A DNA stretch of 64,000 bases, from the NCBI GenBank assembly GCA_016795205.1, contig JAEUHZ010000010.1, positions 1 through 64,000 of the forward strand, given 5' to 3'. Positions 10,495 through 19,758 of this stretch are shown here, in pieces. This DNA comes from Planctomycetota bacterium (GTDB lineage: Bacteria > Planctomycetota > UBA1135 > GCA-002686595). Made by a program: the position numbers and the translations under genes. Positions within the stretch are counted from its first letter, which is position 1. Each line of letters starts with the position of its first letter. The notes beneath the pieces were generated by a model. That model saw nothing but the letters and a program-made list of their open reading frames with translations. It was not told where the DNA came from and searched no databases.

Positions 10495-11874
10495 GTGAAC
10501 CCGGCCGCCCAGCGCGCCCGTGTCGCAGAGGTGCCGCCGCCGATCCTGGTCGATCCCGGGCCGGGCCTCGTGGCGGCTGTGCTCTATGCCCTGTACGACC
10601 TGTGCTGGGTCGCGGCGGTCGTGCTCCCCGCGCCGTGGTGGGTCGTGCGGGCGCTGAGCTCAGCGCGCTTCCGCGCCACGGTGGCCGCGCGCGCGGGCGC
10701 GGACCTGCCGCGACGCGCTGGACCCGGCGAGCGGCCGCGCATTCTGGTGCACGGCGTCTCGGTCGGCGAGGTCAAGGCCGCGCAGGCGCTGGTGCGCGAG
10801 CTCGCCGCAGCCCGCCCCGACCTGCAGGTCGTGGTCAGCACGGTGACCTCGACCGGCTTCGACGTGGCCCGCAAGCTCTACCCGGGGGCACTCGTCGTGC
10901 GCTTCCCCTTCGACCTGTCCGTGGTCGTGCGGCGCTTCCTCCGACGCGTCGATCCGGTCGCGGTCGTGCTCGTCGAGCTCGAGGTGTGGCCCAACTTCCT
11001 GCGCGAGGCCAACCGCGCCGGCGTGCCGCTGGCCGTCGTGAACGGGCGCATCACCGAGCGCAGCTTCCGCCGCTATCGGGCCTTCAAGCGCCTGATGCCG
11101 CAGTTCGCGCGCATCTCGTTGTTCTGCGCGCAGGACGAGGAGTACGCCCGGCGCTTCCAGGGACTCGACGCCGACCCCGCGCGCGTCGTCGTCACGGGCA
11201 ACGTCAAGGCCGACGGGCTGCGCACGGGCCCGCGCGAGCCCTCGGAGGAGATCGTGCGGCTCGTGGCCGCCCGCCCGGGCCAGCTCGTCGTCGTCGCGGG
11301 CAGCACGCATCCGAGCGAGGAGCTGGCGCTCGTGCGCGCCTGGCGCGGCTCATTCCCGACCGCGCGCCTCGTGTTGGTCCCGCGGCACCCCGAGCGCGCG
11401 ACCGCGCTGGCCAGGGAGCTCGCCGCCGCGGGCGCCGAACCTCAGCTCCTGACGCGCCTGCGCGCGGGCGAGTCCGCCGATCCGGCGCGCCCGCTGGTCG
11501 TGGACACGATCGGCGAGCTCGAGCAGGTCTACGCCGCGTCCGACCTCGTGTTCGTGGGCGGCTCGCTGATCCCGCACGGCGGGCAGAACATGCTGGAGCC
11601 GGCGGCGCAGGGGCGCCCGGTCGTCTACGGCCCGCACGTGCTGAACTTCCGGGAGGAGGCGGCGCTCCTCGAGCGGGCGGGCGCCGCGCTGCGCGTCGCA
11701 CGCGAGTCCGAGCTCGGGCCGGTCCTCCAAGGCCTGCTCGCCGATCCGCAGGGGCGCAGCCGCATGGGACAGGCCGGGCGGGCCGCCGTGGAGTCGCAGA
11801 AGGGGGCGACGCGACTGACGTGGCGTGAGCTCTCGACGCGCGTGCTCGACCGTCTGTCCGGCGGAAGGCCCTGA
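10495..11874 (+). CDS. waaA: 3-deoxy-D-manno-octulosonic acid (Kdo) transferase
   Basis: A 459-residue glycosyltransferase that transfers Kdo from CMP-Kdo to lipid A precursor at the inner membrane. It has an N-terminal membrane anchor (LYALYDLCWVAAVVLP), the signature VHGVSVGEVKAA, LVELEVWPNFLREA, NGRITERSFRRY, TGNVKADG and FVGGSLIPHGGQNMLEPAA with the GT-B donor-binding residues. I chose the GTG at 10495 because GGAGG lies 8 bp upstream; GTG at 10570 would match the E. coli N-terminus more exactly. It implies a lipid A/Kdo-containing outer membrane. It starts 101 bp after secA. Confidence 0.92.
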   Translation: MNPAAQRARVAEVPPPILVDPGPGLVAAVLYALYDLCWVAAVVLPAPWWVVRALSSARFRATVAARAGADLPRRAGPGERPRILVHGVSVGEVKAAQALVRELAAARPDLQVVVSTVTSTGFDVARKLYPGALVVRFPFDLSVVVRRFLRRVDPVAVVLVELEVWPNFLREANRAGVPLAVVNGRITERSFRRYRAFKRLMPQFARISLFCAQDEEYARRFQGLDADPARVVVTGNVKADGLRTGPREPSEEIVRLVAARPGQLVVVAGSTHPSEELALVRAWRGSFPTARLVLVPRHPERATALARELAAAGAEPQLLTRLRAGESADPARPLVVDTIGELEQVYAASDLVFVGGSLIPHGGQNMLEPAAQGRPVVYGPHVLNFREEAALLERAGAALRVARESELGPVLQGLLADPQGRSRMGQAGRAAVESQKGATRLTWRELSTRVLDRLSGGRP

Positions 11875-11901
11875 AACCCGGGGCGCGAACGCCGGCGGCG
11901 C

Positions 11902-11909
11902 GCTATCCT
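11902..11909 (+). promoter_or_regulatory. GCTATCCT promoter-like octamer before metK
   Basis: One of four identical GCTATCCT octamers in the window, each upstream of a plus-strand transcription unit. The TATCCT part would serve as the -10 element. No good -35 hexamer lies 16-18 bp upstream. It predicts a leader of about 100 nt for metK. Confidence 0.4.
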
Positions 11910-12018
11910 GCGCGGTCGATTTCGTCGGCCGGCTGGGTCCCGGACGCGCCGCGCGGACGACGAGCGCCCCCCGGATCCTCTCCAGCCCGACGACTCCAGC
12001 TCCGATCCTAGAGACCCT

Positions 12019-13188
12019 ATGTCCAGGCAACTCTTCACCTCGGAATCCGTGTCCATGGGCCACCCCGACAAGGTGGCCGATCAAATCTCCGACGCGGTCC
12101 TCGACGCCATCCTGGCGCAGGACCCCATGAGCCGCGTGGCTTGTGAGACGCTGGTCACGACGGGCTTGTGCGTCGTCGCCGGCGAGATCACCACGAACGC
12201 GCGCGTCGACTACGCCACGGTGGCGCGCAACACGATCAAGCGCATCGGGTACACCGACGATCGCTTCGGCATCAACGGCGACACCTGCGCGGTGATGGTG
12301 ACCCTCGACCGGCAGTCGCCCGACATCAGCCAGGGCGTCTCCGAAGGCGAGGGCCTGCACAAGGAGCAAGGCGCCGGAGACCAGGGCCTCATGTTCGGCT
12401 TCGCCTGCCGCGAGACCGAGATGCTGATGCCGTTCCCGATCCACTACGCGCACCGCCTGGTCGAGAAGCAGGCCGAGCTGCGCGAGAAGAAGATCCTGCC
12501 CTGGCTGCGTCCGGACGCGAAGAGCCAGGTCACCGTCGAGTACGAGGGCTTCAAGCCGGTGCGCGTGCACACCGTGCTTCTCAGCACGCAGCACGACCCC
12601 GACGTGTCCTACGAGACGATCAAGTCCGAGGTCATCGAGAAGATCATCAAGGCCGTGATCCCGGCCCAGTTCCTGGACGCCAAGACGATCTACCACGTGA
12701 ACCCGACCGGACGCTTCGTGCTGGGCGGCCCGCACGGTGACTGCGGCCTGACCGGCCGCAAGATCATCGTCGACACCTACGGCGGCATGGGCCGCCACGG
12801 CGGGGGCGCGTTCTCCGGCAAGGACCCGACCAAGGTCGATCGCTCGGCGGCTTACGCCGCGCGTTGGGTCGCGAAGAACGTGGTCGCCGCCGGGCTCGCC
12901 GAGCGCTGCGAGGTCCAGCTCAGCTACGCGATCGGCATCGCCAAGCCGCTCTCGATCCGCGTCGACACCTTCGGCACGGGCAAGGTCTCCGATGCGGAGC
13001 TCACGGAGGCCGTCGAGCGCACGTTCGACCTGCGTCCGGCGGCGATCATCCAGCAGTTCCAACTGCGCCGCCCGATCTACGAACGCACCGCCTACCACGG
13101 ACACTTCGGCCGTGAGGGCTTCCCGTGGGAGGAGACCAACAAGGTCGCCGCCCTCCAGGACGCGGTGGGCGCGAAGGCTCGCGGCTGA
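12019..13188 (+). CDS. metK: S-adenosylmethionine synthetase
   Basis: A 389-residue cytoplasmic enzyme that makes SAM from methionine and ATP. The standard three-domain layout is clear: [17 protein letters not shown] (ATP and metal binding), [36 protein letters not shown] (signature 1), [20 protein letters not shown] with the P-loop-like region, and [19 protein letters not shown] (signature 2). The length is normal for the bacterial family. The ATG start follows a 144-bp gap after waaA that contains a promoter-like octamer. SAM from this enzyme feeds the methyltransferases and the SAM hydrolase in the window. Confidence 0.97.
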   Translation: MSRQLFTSESVSMGHPDKVADQISDAVLDAILAQDPMSRVACETLVTTGLCVVAGEITTNARVDYATVARNTIKRIGYTDDRFGINGDTCAVMVTLDRQSPDISQGVSEGEGLHKEQGAGDQGLMFGFACRETEMLMPFPIHYAHRLVEKQAELREKKILPWLRPDAKSQVTVEYEGFKPVRVHTVLLSTQHDPDVSYETIKSEVIEKIIKAVIPAQFLDAKTIYHVNPTGRFVLGGPHGDCGLTGRKIIVDTYGGMGRHGGGAFSGKDPTKVDRSAAYAARWVAKNVVAAGLAERCEVQLSYAIGIAKPLSIRVDTFGTGKVSDAELTEAVERTFDLRPAAIIQQFQLRRPIYERTAYHGHFGREGFPWEETNKVAALQDAVGAKARG

Positions 13189-13343
13189 GGCGCGCGCCGC
13201 CGCCGGCACGCGGCCTGCGCGGGGCGGCCACCGTGCGCGACCTCGGCCCGGAGGCGGCCGTCGGGCGCGCCTGGTGGGCGCCCCGAGCGCTGCGCGCCTG
13301 TCCGGGGTGACCTGCGGCGCCGGGCGGGGTACAACCACGCGTG

Positions 13344-14006
13344 ATGCTGCACCACGCCCGCCGTTCCGTCGCCAGGACCCTCTCCGCCGGCTTCACGCTG
13401 ATCGAGCTGCTGGCGGTGATCCTGATCATCTCGATCCTGATGTTCTTCCTCCTGCCGAAGATCCCCGAGGCCATGGACCAGGCCAACGTGACGGCCTGCA
13501 AGAAGAACCTCGGTGAGATCTACAGCGGGCTCGTGATGTACAACACGAAGCACAAGGACTTGCCCAAGGAGGGCGGCGCCAAGTTCATCGGCGCGCTGAT
13601 CGCCAGCGGCGTGTGGAACAACACCAAGGACCGGGCCGAGAGCCTGTCGTGCCCGGCCGTGAAGCGCAGCGCGCTGACCGGCCTGTCGGCCGAGAACCCC
13701 GAGGACTGGTTCCGCACGCTGGATGGCGTGGACGGGACCTACTCCGCCTACGCCGGGCGCGACGTGAAGCGCTTCCCCCTGCGGCGCTTCCCCGACGGAT
13801 CGGGCAAGGAGGTCCTGGTCGCGGACGACAACGACCCGGAGATGAACCACCGCACGACGACCTGCGCGCTCCTCGACAGCGGGGTCGTCGCCACCTACGA
13901 ACTCTACGAGCTCCAGGAGAAGGGCATCCTCGACAAGGAAGCCGAGCACCTCGTCGTGGGCCCGGACTCGCCGATCGAGGAGCTGCGCAAGGTCAGCCTG
14001 GACTGA
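13344..14006 (+). CDS. Type II secretion/type IV pilin-like prepilin
   Basis: A 220-residue protein with a short basic leader (LHHARRSVARTLSAG), a prepilin peptidase cleavage site, and the N-methylated hydrophobic helix FTLIELLAVILIISILMFF. The remaining sequence is a globular head with a Cys pair (LSCPAVKRS and TTCALLD). It resembles the pseudopilin-like H-X9-DG family proteins that are abundant in planctomycetes, but the full motif is not obvious. No secretin, assembly ATPase or prepilin peptidase lies nearby. ATG at 13344 was chosen; a GTG directly before it is possible. Confidence 0.75.
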   Translation: MLHHARRSVARTLSAGFTLIELLAVILIISILMFFLLPKIPEAMDQANVTACKKNLGEIYSGLVMYNTKHKDLPKEGGAKFIGALIASGVWNNTKDRAESLSCPAVKRSALTGLSAENPEDWFRTLDGVDGTYSAYAGRDVKRFPLRRFPDGSGKEVLVADDNDPEMNHRTTTCALLDSGVVATYELYELQEKGILDKEAEHLVVGPDSPIEELRKVSLD

Positions 14007-14089
14007 TCCGTGGGGGGGGGCGGAGGCCCGCCCCGCGCCGCTGCCGCGCGCGGCGGTGCACCCGCTGGCGGGCCCTGGGCCATTTTCCG

Positions 14090-14145
14090 GCGGATTCCGG
14101 GCAGGCCGGAGCCCTCGATCGGCCGATCCCTGCGGATTCCGGGCA
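14090..14145. repeat. Direct repeats flanking a palindrome upstream of the UbiA-like gene
   Basis: The 14-mer GCGGATTCCGGGCA occurs at 14090-14103 and again at 14132-14145, exactly 42 bp apart start to start (four helical turns). A perfect palindrome, GATCGGCCGATC, lies between them at 14117-14128. The block ends 13 bp before the next ATG, which suits a control site for the prenyltransferase gene. The function is inference. Confidence 0.45.
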
Positions 14146-14158
14146 CGCCCCGCATGCC

Positions 14159-15073
14159 ATGAAGCTCGATCCGGCCGCCCTGCTCCTCGCGCTGCGCCCG
14201 CACCAGTGGGTCAAGAACGTCTTCGTCTTCGCCGCGCTGATCTTCGCTCGCGGCGCCGGCGGCGGGCTGTTCCAGGGCGGGCTCGACGACGTGCGCCGCA
14301 CCCTGTGGGCGTTCGCCGCCTTCTGCCTGGGTGCCAGCGCGATCTACCTCCTGAACGACGTCCTGGACCGGGAGTCCGATCGGAACCATCCGTCCAAGTC
14401 GCGCCGCCCGATCGCCTCGGGACGCGTCGGCGTGACGCAGGCGCTGGCGCTCTCGGCCGGCTGCGCCGTGGGCGCGCTGTGGTGTGGCTTCCGGGCGCAG
14501 GGCGACCCGGTCGCCGTCTGGCCAGTCGTCGCGGGCTACATGGCCTTGAACTTCGCCTACAGCGTGAAGCTCAAGCACGTCGTGTTGGTCGACGCGTTCT
14601 GCATCGCCGCTGGCTTCCTGCTGCGGGTGATCGCGGGCGCCTTGGCGGTGCCTGCCGCGATCTCGCACTGGCTGCTCTTGTGCACGATGTTCCTCGCGCT
14701 GTTCCTGGCACTGTGCAAGCGCAAGGCCGAGATGGACTTGCTCGGCGAGGGACGGGGCGAGCACCGCGCGATCTTGCGCGAGTACAACGGCGCGTTCCTG
14801 GACCAGATGACGACCGTGCTCGCGGCGTGCACGATCGTCACCTACACGATGTACACGGTCGCGGACGAGACCGTGGAGAAGTTCCAGGGCGATCGCCTGG
14901 TGTGGACCGTGCCCTTCGTGGTGTTCGGGCTCGGGCGCTATCTGTTCCTGGTCCACACGCAGAAGGGTGGCGGCAGCCCGACCCGCGTGCTCCTGGGCGG
15001 GGACTTGCTGTTCGCGCTGAACACGCTGGGCTGGATCGCGACCGTGGCCTGGGTCGCGTCGCGCGCCGCCTGA
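14159..15073 (+). CDS. UbiA-family prenyltransferase, decaprenyl-phosphate phosphoribosyltransferase type
   Basis: A 304-residue multi-pass membrane protein. The first Asp-rich motif reads NDVLDRESDRNHPSKSRRPI, the variant typical of polyprenyl-phosphate phosphoribosyltransferases (Rv3806c/UbiA), and the second region reads YSVKLKHVVLVDAF followed by AAGFLLRVIAGA. N-terminal LRPHQWVKNVFVFAALIF is also characteristic of that subfamily. Such enzymes transfer phosphoribose from PRPP to a lipid phosphate, giving lipid-linked ribose or arabinose donors for cell-envelope glycans. A quinone or heme prenyltransferase role is less likely. It is convergent with the HEAT lipoprotein gene, with only 6 bp between the stops. 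Confidence 0.8.
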   Translation: MKLDPAALLLALRPHQWVKNVFVFAALIFARGAGGGLFQGGLDDVRRTLWAFAAFCLGASAIYLLNDVLDRESDRNHPSKSRRPIASGRVGVTQALALSAGCAVGALWCGFRAQGDPVAVWPVVAGYMALNFAYSVKLKHVVLVDAFCIAAGFLLRVIAGALAVPAAISHWLLLCTMFLALFLALCKRKAEMDLLGEGRGEHRAILREYNGAFLDQMTTVLAACTIVTYTMYTVADETVEKFQGDRLVWTVPFVVFGLGRYLFLVHTQKGGGSPTRVLLGGDLLFALNTLGWIATVAWVASRAA

Positions 15074-15079
15074 GCACGG

Positions 15080-16567
15080 TCAGCGTCGGGCGTGCGCCAG
15101 CGCCTCGCGCGCGAGCGCAGCGCGTTCGGCGCGGCGGTGGGCGACCTCGGTCGCGTCAGGGACCGACCCGGCCGCGGGATCCAGCGCGCGCCAGCGTGCG
15201 CAGAGCCCGGCCCAGGGCTGCGCGCCATCCCGGGCGCGCCCGGCGATCCAGGCACCCAGCGCGTGCTCCGCCGAGCCGGCATCCGCGGCCGGCGAGAGCA
15301 GGCATTCGAGCAGGAATCCGGCCTGCGCATCGCCCTGGTCGAGGCCCACGAGCGCGGCCGCCGCGGCCTGGCGCAGGTCGAGTGGCTGGCCCGCGCCGCT
15401 CGCGGCGCGCAGGGGCTCGATCGACGTGGAGGTCCCCGCCCTGCCCAGCGCGCGCGCCGCGGCGACGCGGCGCTCGAGGTCGGGCGCACCGACCAACAAC
15501 GCCTCGAGCGGGGGCGCAGCCGCGCGGTCGCCGATGGCCCCCAGCGCCAGCGCGGCCTGCGGCCCGAGGCGCGCGTCCGCGAGCGCCGCGACGAGCTCCG
15601 GCGCGGCGGCCCGCGCCCGCGCCCCGCGCCGCTCCAGGACCTGCGCGGCGTGCACCCGCGTGTAGACGTCCGACTCGTGGAGGCTCTGAGCCAGGAGCGG
15701 CACGACCCAGCCTTCCAGGCGAACCAACACGAAGCGCGCGTCGTCGACGCGCCGCAAGTCCCACTCACCGAGGCGCGCGATCCAGTCCCAGGCCTCGCGC
15801 AACAGCGCCGGGCTCGGCTGCGGGACGCGGATCCGGCCTGTGGGGTCGCCCGCGTACCAGGCGGCGTACAGCTCGTCGCCGCTCTCGAAGCCGTGCTCGG
15901 CGGCGATCGCGGCCAGGCGCTCGCCGGCGCTGGCGCGCGCGGCCTCGTCGCCCGAGGTGTCGCGCACGACGCGCAGCCCGTCGAGGCCCGCGAGGTGCCC
16001 CAGGGTCGAGAGCGACTCGGCGATCCACACGACCGTCATGTCGTCGGCCTCGTACTTGAGCCGCAGCACGAGCCGCGGCACGGCCGCGTCGATCTGCAGG
16101 GTGCTGATGCGCCAGGCGCACTGGGCGCGCAGCCAGGCCTCGTGCTCGCTCTCCAGCGCGCCGAGCAGGCTGGACAGCGCGCGCTCGGTGCCGAGGCCCG
16201 CGAGGGCGTGCGCGGCCGCCGCGCGGCGCGCTGGGACCTGGGCCGGGTCGCGCAGGATCGCGGCGAGCGGCGCGACCGCCGCGTCGCCCAGCGCACGCGC
16301 GTCGGCCAACGCCAGCCGGTGCAGACGCGCGTCGGGACCCGCGAGCCCGCCCAGCACGGCTTCGAGCGCCTCGGGATCGGCCGGCTCTGGCGCGGTCTCC
16401 GACGCGCGCGGCGCGGCGGCCTCGGCTGCCGCCCGCGAGGGGACCACGACCGCGCGCAGCGCGAAGCCCGGCTCGGAGGCGGCGGGCGGGTCGCCCGTGC
16501 CGCAGCCCGCCGTCGCGAGCCCGAGCAGCAGCGCGCTGAGCACGCTCGCGAGCGGCGCGCCGCTCAC
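15080..16567 (-). CDS. HEAT-repeat lipoprotein
   Basis: A 495-residue exported protein with a lipoprotein signal ending LATAGC near residue 22. Two blocks of HEAT-like helical repeats follow (for example LGDAAVAPLAAILRDPAQVP and LGPQAALALGAIGDRAAAPP), with a non-repeat segment between them around residues 210-280. HEAT arrays are protein-binding scaffolds; no enzymatic motif is visible. The GTG start forms a GTGA overlap with the stop of the cytochrome gene, so it is the last cistron of a five-gene importer/cytochrome operon. Its role is probably to hold or assemble the extracytoplasmic parts of that system, which is inference. Confidence 0.75.
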   Translation of the reverse strand: MSGAPLASVLSALLLGLATAGCGTGDPPAASEPGFALRAVVVPSRAAAEAAAPRASETAPEPADPEALEAVLGGLAGPDARLHRLALADARALGDAAVAPLAAILRDPAQVPARRAAAAHALAGLGTERALSSLLGALESEHEAWLRAQCAWRISTLQIDAAVPRLVLRLKYEADDMTVVWIAESLSTLGHLAGLDGLRVVRDTSGDEAARASAGERLAAIAAEHGFESGDELYAAWYAGDPTGRIRVPQPSPALLREAWDWIARLGEWDLRRVDDARFVLVRLEGWVVPLLAQSLHESDVYTRVHAAQVLERRGARARAAAPELVAALADARLGPQAALALGAIGDRAAAPPLEALLVGAPDLERRVAAARALGRAGTSTSIEPLRAASGAGQPLDLRQAAAAALVGLDQGDAQAGFLLECLLSPAADAGSAEHALGAWIAGRARDGAQPWAGLCARWRALDPAAGSVPDATEVAHRRAERAALAREALAHARR

Positions 16568-17544
16568 GGCTCGACGACCACGCGGTGGACGAGCCGGGCT
16601 TCGGCCTCGGGGGCCGGCCGCTCCGGGTCCTTCCAGTACGGCGAGAGCTTGTAGAACAGCGCCACCTCGACGCGCCCGGCCGCGTCCGCGATCTCGATCT
16701 CGCGCGTCGCCTGGGCCGCGAGCAGCGTGTCGACCAGCTCGACCTCGTGGCGGTACGGGCTGCGGAAGCGGTAGGCCCAGCGCCACGGGCCGGACGGCCG
16801 GCCGTCGGCCTCGAGCGGGCGCCAGAACACGTCGGCCGCGCGCGAGCGCTCGTCGGTGGGGAAGTGGTGGCCCGCCCCGCTGTTCGTCACGCGCGCGACG
16901 ATCGCGTCGCCGCGGCGCTCGGCCGCCAGGGTCACGGCCGAGCGCACGACCTCGAGGCTGTGGCCGCCGTGCATGGCGTGGTCGCGCCCCTGGTTGGGAT
17001 CTCCGTTGCGGAACGGCATGTGACAGTCGATGCACCCGACCCCTTGGCGCGCGTACTCGGTCTCGCGCCATTGCGCGACCGTGCCGTGCTGGTCGTGACA
17101 AGGCGCGCAGTACTCGACGCGCGCGAGCTCGCGCGTGGCCGCCGGGCGGCAGGCCGCCTCGGGCTTGTCGATCGTGCCCGCCATGCGACCGTCGGCGAGT
17201 TGGTGGCAGGCGATGCAGTCGACGCCCTCCTGGCGTCGGCTCTCGCGCGGCAGCACGCGGTTCGCGAGGCCCGTCTCGAAGACCGGACGCGGCGCGTGGC
17301 AGTCGATGCAGTCCGTGTTGGCGAAGTCGTTGGACAGCGCGCGCACGGCCGGGTTGACCCACGACTGGCTGTGTTGCGAGCCGGACCACTCCTCGAAGAC
17401 CTGCGCGTGACAGGCCTGGCACTGGCTCGAGCTCGTGAAGGCCGTCGCCTCCGCGGCGGCCGGCGGGCGCTGGAACACGAGGCTGACGCCCAAGATCACG
17501 GCGCCCAGCACGCACAGACCGAGCACGAGTCGCAACGGTGACAT
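16564..17544 (-). CDS. Multiheme (five CxxCH) c-type cytochrome
   Basis: A 326-residue protein with an N-terminal signal anchor (LRLVLGLCVLGAVILGVSLVF) and five heme c attachment sites: CQACH, CIDCH, CIACH, CAPCH and CIDCH, all within the first 200 residues. Extra His residues (SQHSQSW, GRDHAMHGGH) could be distal ligands, as in cytochrome c554-like proteins. The C-terminal third is a beta-rich domain with NSGAGHHFPT, often seen in multiheme cytochromes. It sits in the periplasm or cell envelope and would move electrons. ATG at 17544 follows a GGAG and begins 2 bp beyond the ATPase stop; ATG at 17559 is an overlapping alternative. No heme-maturation genes are nearby. Confidence 0.85.
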   Translation of the reverse strand: MSPLRLVLGLCVLGAVILGVSLVFQRPPAAAEATAFTSSSQCQACHAQVFEEWSGSQHSQSWVNPAVRALSNDFANTDCIDCHAPRPVFETGLANRVLPRESRRQEGVDCIACHQLADGRMAGTIDKPEAACRPAATRELARVEYCAPCHDQHGTVAQWRETEYARQGVGCIDCHMPFRNGDPNQGRDHAMHGGHSLEVVRSAVTLAAERRGDAIVARVTNSGAGHHFPTDERSRAADVFWRPLEADGRPSGPWRWAYRFRSPYRHEVELVDTLLAAQATREIEIADAAGRVEVALFYKLSPYWKDPERPAPEAEARLVHRVVVEP

Positions 17545-17545
17545 C

Positions 17546-18223
17546 TCAGGCCGCTCCATCGGCCGCGACGCGGCCGGCTTCGAGCCGCACGATCCGATCC
17601 GCGTGGCCCCGGGCCTCGTCCGGATCGTGGGTGACGTGCAGCGTGGTGAGTCCGCGCCGCGCGTGGACCTCGTGGATGCGGCGCGCGAGGTCCTGCCGGA
17701 GGCGTGCGTCCAGCGGCCCCAGCGGCTCGTCGAGCAGCAGCACGCGCGGATCGTGCGCCAGGGCACGCGCCAGCGCCAGGCGCTGGGCCTCGCCGCCCGA
17801 GAGCTCGCCCGGGCGCCGGGCGTCCAGGCCCGTGAGCTCGACGAGCTCGAGGAGCTCCGTCACGCGCCGGGCACGCGCGGCGCGTGGCACCTTGCGCGCC
17901 GCCAGCACGAACTCGAGCGTCCTGCGCGCGTTCATGTGCGGCCACAGCCCCGCGCCGCCGCCCTGGAACACGAAGCCCACGCCGCGCTCTTCGGGCCGGA
18001 TCGAGAGCTGTCGGCCCGAGCTGGCGACCACGCCCGCCAGCAGCACGCGTCCGCGCGCCGGCGCGACCAGACCGGCGACCGCGCGCAGGAGCGTCGTCTT
18101 GCCGGCGCCCGAGGGGCCGACGAGCAGCGTCCAGGTGCGCTCCTCGATCGAGAGGTCGAGGGGACCCAGCACGGCGCGGCCGCCGAGCTCCACGACCAGC
18201 CCCTCCAACGCCACGGCGATCAC
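17546..18223 (-). CDS. ABC transporter ATP-binding protein (ferric iron/thiamine type)
   Basis: A 225-residue ATPase with Walker A GPSGAGKTT, Q-loop FVFQGGGAGLWPHM, signature LSGGEAQRLALARAL, Walker B VLLLDEPLGPLD and H-loop HVTHD. It lacks the C-terminal regulatory (TOBE) domain found in many FbpC proteins and is therefore short. The GTG start overlaps the permease stop (GTGA) and the cytochrome gene follows directly. It powers the importer formed with the permease and binding protein upstream. Confidence 0.88.
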   Translation of the reverse strand: MIAVALEGLVVELGGRAVLGPLDLSIEERTWTLLVGPSGAGKTTLLRAVAGLVAPARGRVLLAGVVASSGRQLSIRPEERGVGFVFQGGGAGLWPHMNARRTLEFVLAARKVPRAARARRVTELLELVELTGLDARRPGELSGGEAQRLALARALAHDPRVLLLDEPLGPLDARLRQDLARRIHEVHARRGLTTLHVTHDPDEARGHADRIVRLEAGRVAADGAA

Positions 18224-19758
18224 GGCAGCGCCTCCAGGCGGCGGCGCGCGAAGAGCGTCCACAGGAGCCCCGGCGCCACGACGAAGCACACGACGAGCAG
18301 CGCCAGGGCGGCGACGAAATCGTCCCGCCCGAAGTGGACCGCGTTGTACAGCCGGAACAGCACGGTCGAGTTCGCGGCCGGTACCAGGATGGCGGCGTCC
18401 AGCTCGCGCATCGCGAGCACGAACACGACCAGGGCCGCGCCGCACACCGTCGGCCACAGCGAGGGCACGACGATCAGCGCGAAGCGCCGCCCTGCGCCCG
18501 CGCCCGAGAGCCGCGCCGCGTCCTCGAGTCGCGGGTCCAGCATCGCCGTGGCCGCGGCGAAGGCCAGCACGACGAAGGGCAGGAAGCGACCCGCGAAGAG
18601 CAACACCGCCATCCAGCCCGAGTCGTACAGCTCGGCCGTCACGCCGCGGTTCCACAGCGCGATGCCGCCGATCCCGAACAGGATGGCGGGCACGGCGATG
18701 GGGACCAGGACGAGCGGCGCCCAGCGGCGGCCGGCGGCGCCCGCGCGCTCCAGGGCGTGACCCAGGACGAGCCCGACCGGGACCGCGACCGCCGCCGCGC
18801 CGACCGCGAACAGCAGGCTCGACGCCAAGTTCGCGCGGCCCAGCTCGAGCGCGCGCCCGAAGGCGGCCTGCAGGTTCGTCAGCGTGAAACCGCGCGGACC
18901 GCCGCCCGACTCCCACACGAGCCGCCCGAGCGGCGCGAAGGCCGCCACGCCCAGGACGAGGAGCACGAACAGCAGCGCGGGCCAGCGCCAGGCGCCCAGA
19001 TCGAGGCGCGCGGGCGCGCGGAAGTCGCCCGTGAGGGACGCCAGCAAGCTGCGCCGGCGCAGCTCCAGCGCGGGCCACAGGGCCAGCGCCGTGAGGAGCA
19101 CGAGCGGGATCGAGGCCGCGACCGCCGCGCCGGTGTCGCGCGCGCTGCGCCAGCTGGCGAACACCTCGTCGGCGTACACGTTCCACTTCGGACCGATCGA
19201 CGAGACGTAGTCGGGCACGGCGAAATCGTTGATCGCCAGCACGAAGGCGAAGCAGGCCGCGAAGAGCGCGCTCGGCATGACCAACGGGAGCTCGGCGCGC
19301 AGCGCGGCGGTGATCCCGCCCGCGAGGAGCGCCGCCTCCTCCTGACGCGCGTCGATCCGCTCGAAGGCGCGTGCGGCGTACAGCGCGACGAGGGGGAACG
19401 CGCACAGTCCCAGGACGAGCGTCGTCGCCAGGCCGCCGCGCACGCTCGTCATGCCCGCCCAGCTCACCGCCACGACCAGCGGCGGCAAGAGGATCGGCAG
19501 CACGCCTGCCAGCCGCCAGAACGCGGCCCCCGGCAGCTCGGTGCGCGCCACGAGGAACGCGAACGGCACGCCCAGGAAGAGCGCCAGTCCGGCCGCGCCG
19601 CAGCCCAAGAGCGCCGTCCGGCCGAGCAGCGCCAGCGTGCGGCCGGAGAAGACGCCAGCCAGGTCCGCACCGTCCACGCGCGCCGCCATCACCGCCACGG
19701 GCAAGATCCCGAGGACCAGGAAGGCGAGCACGGCGGTCGCGACGAGCGGCCGGCTCAC
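18220..19758 (-). CDS. ABC transporter permease (FbpB-like, duplicated)
   Basis: A 512-residue integral membrane protein with about twelve hydrophobic segments and two copies of the binding-protein-dependent transport domain. The EAA-type loops are visible as EEAALLAGGITAALRAELPL in the first half and LEDAARLSGAGAGRRFALIV in the second. A single-chain, double-length permease is typical of ferric iron (FbpB) and thiamine (ThiP) importers. The GTG start overlaps the stop of the binding-protein gene. Confidence 0.87.
   Translation of the reverse strand: MSRPLVATAVLAFLVLGILPVAVMAARVDGADLAGVFSGRTLALLGRTALLGCGAAGLALFLGVPFAFLVARTELPGAAFWRLAGVLPILLPPLVVAVSWAGMTSVRGGLATTLVLGLCAFPLVALYAARAFERIDARQEEAALLAGGITAALRAELPLVMPSALFAACFAFVLAINDFAVPDYVSSIGPKWNVYADEVFASWRSARDTGAAVAASIPLVLLTALALWPALELRRRSLLASLTGDFRAPARLDLGAWRWPALLFVLLVLGVAAFAPLGRLVWESGGGPRGFTLTNLQAAFGRALELGRANLASSLLFAVGAAAVAVPVGLVLGHALERAGAAGRRWAPLVLVPIAVPAILFGIGGIALWNRGVTAELYDSGWMAVLLFAGRFLPFVVLAFAAATAMLDPRLEDAARLSGAGAGRRFALIVVPSLWPTVCGAALVVFVLAMRELDAAILVPAANSTVLFRLYNAVHFGRDDFVAALALLVVCFVVAPGLLWTLFARRRLEALP

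Noticed and set aside
11910..12018. SAM riboswitch in the metK leader
   Set aside because: The predicted leader of about 100 nt is long enough to prompt the idea, but I could not find the conserved cores of SAM-I or other SAM-binding RNA classes by eye.
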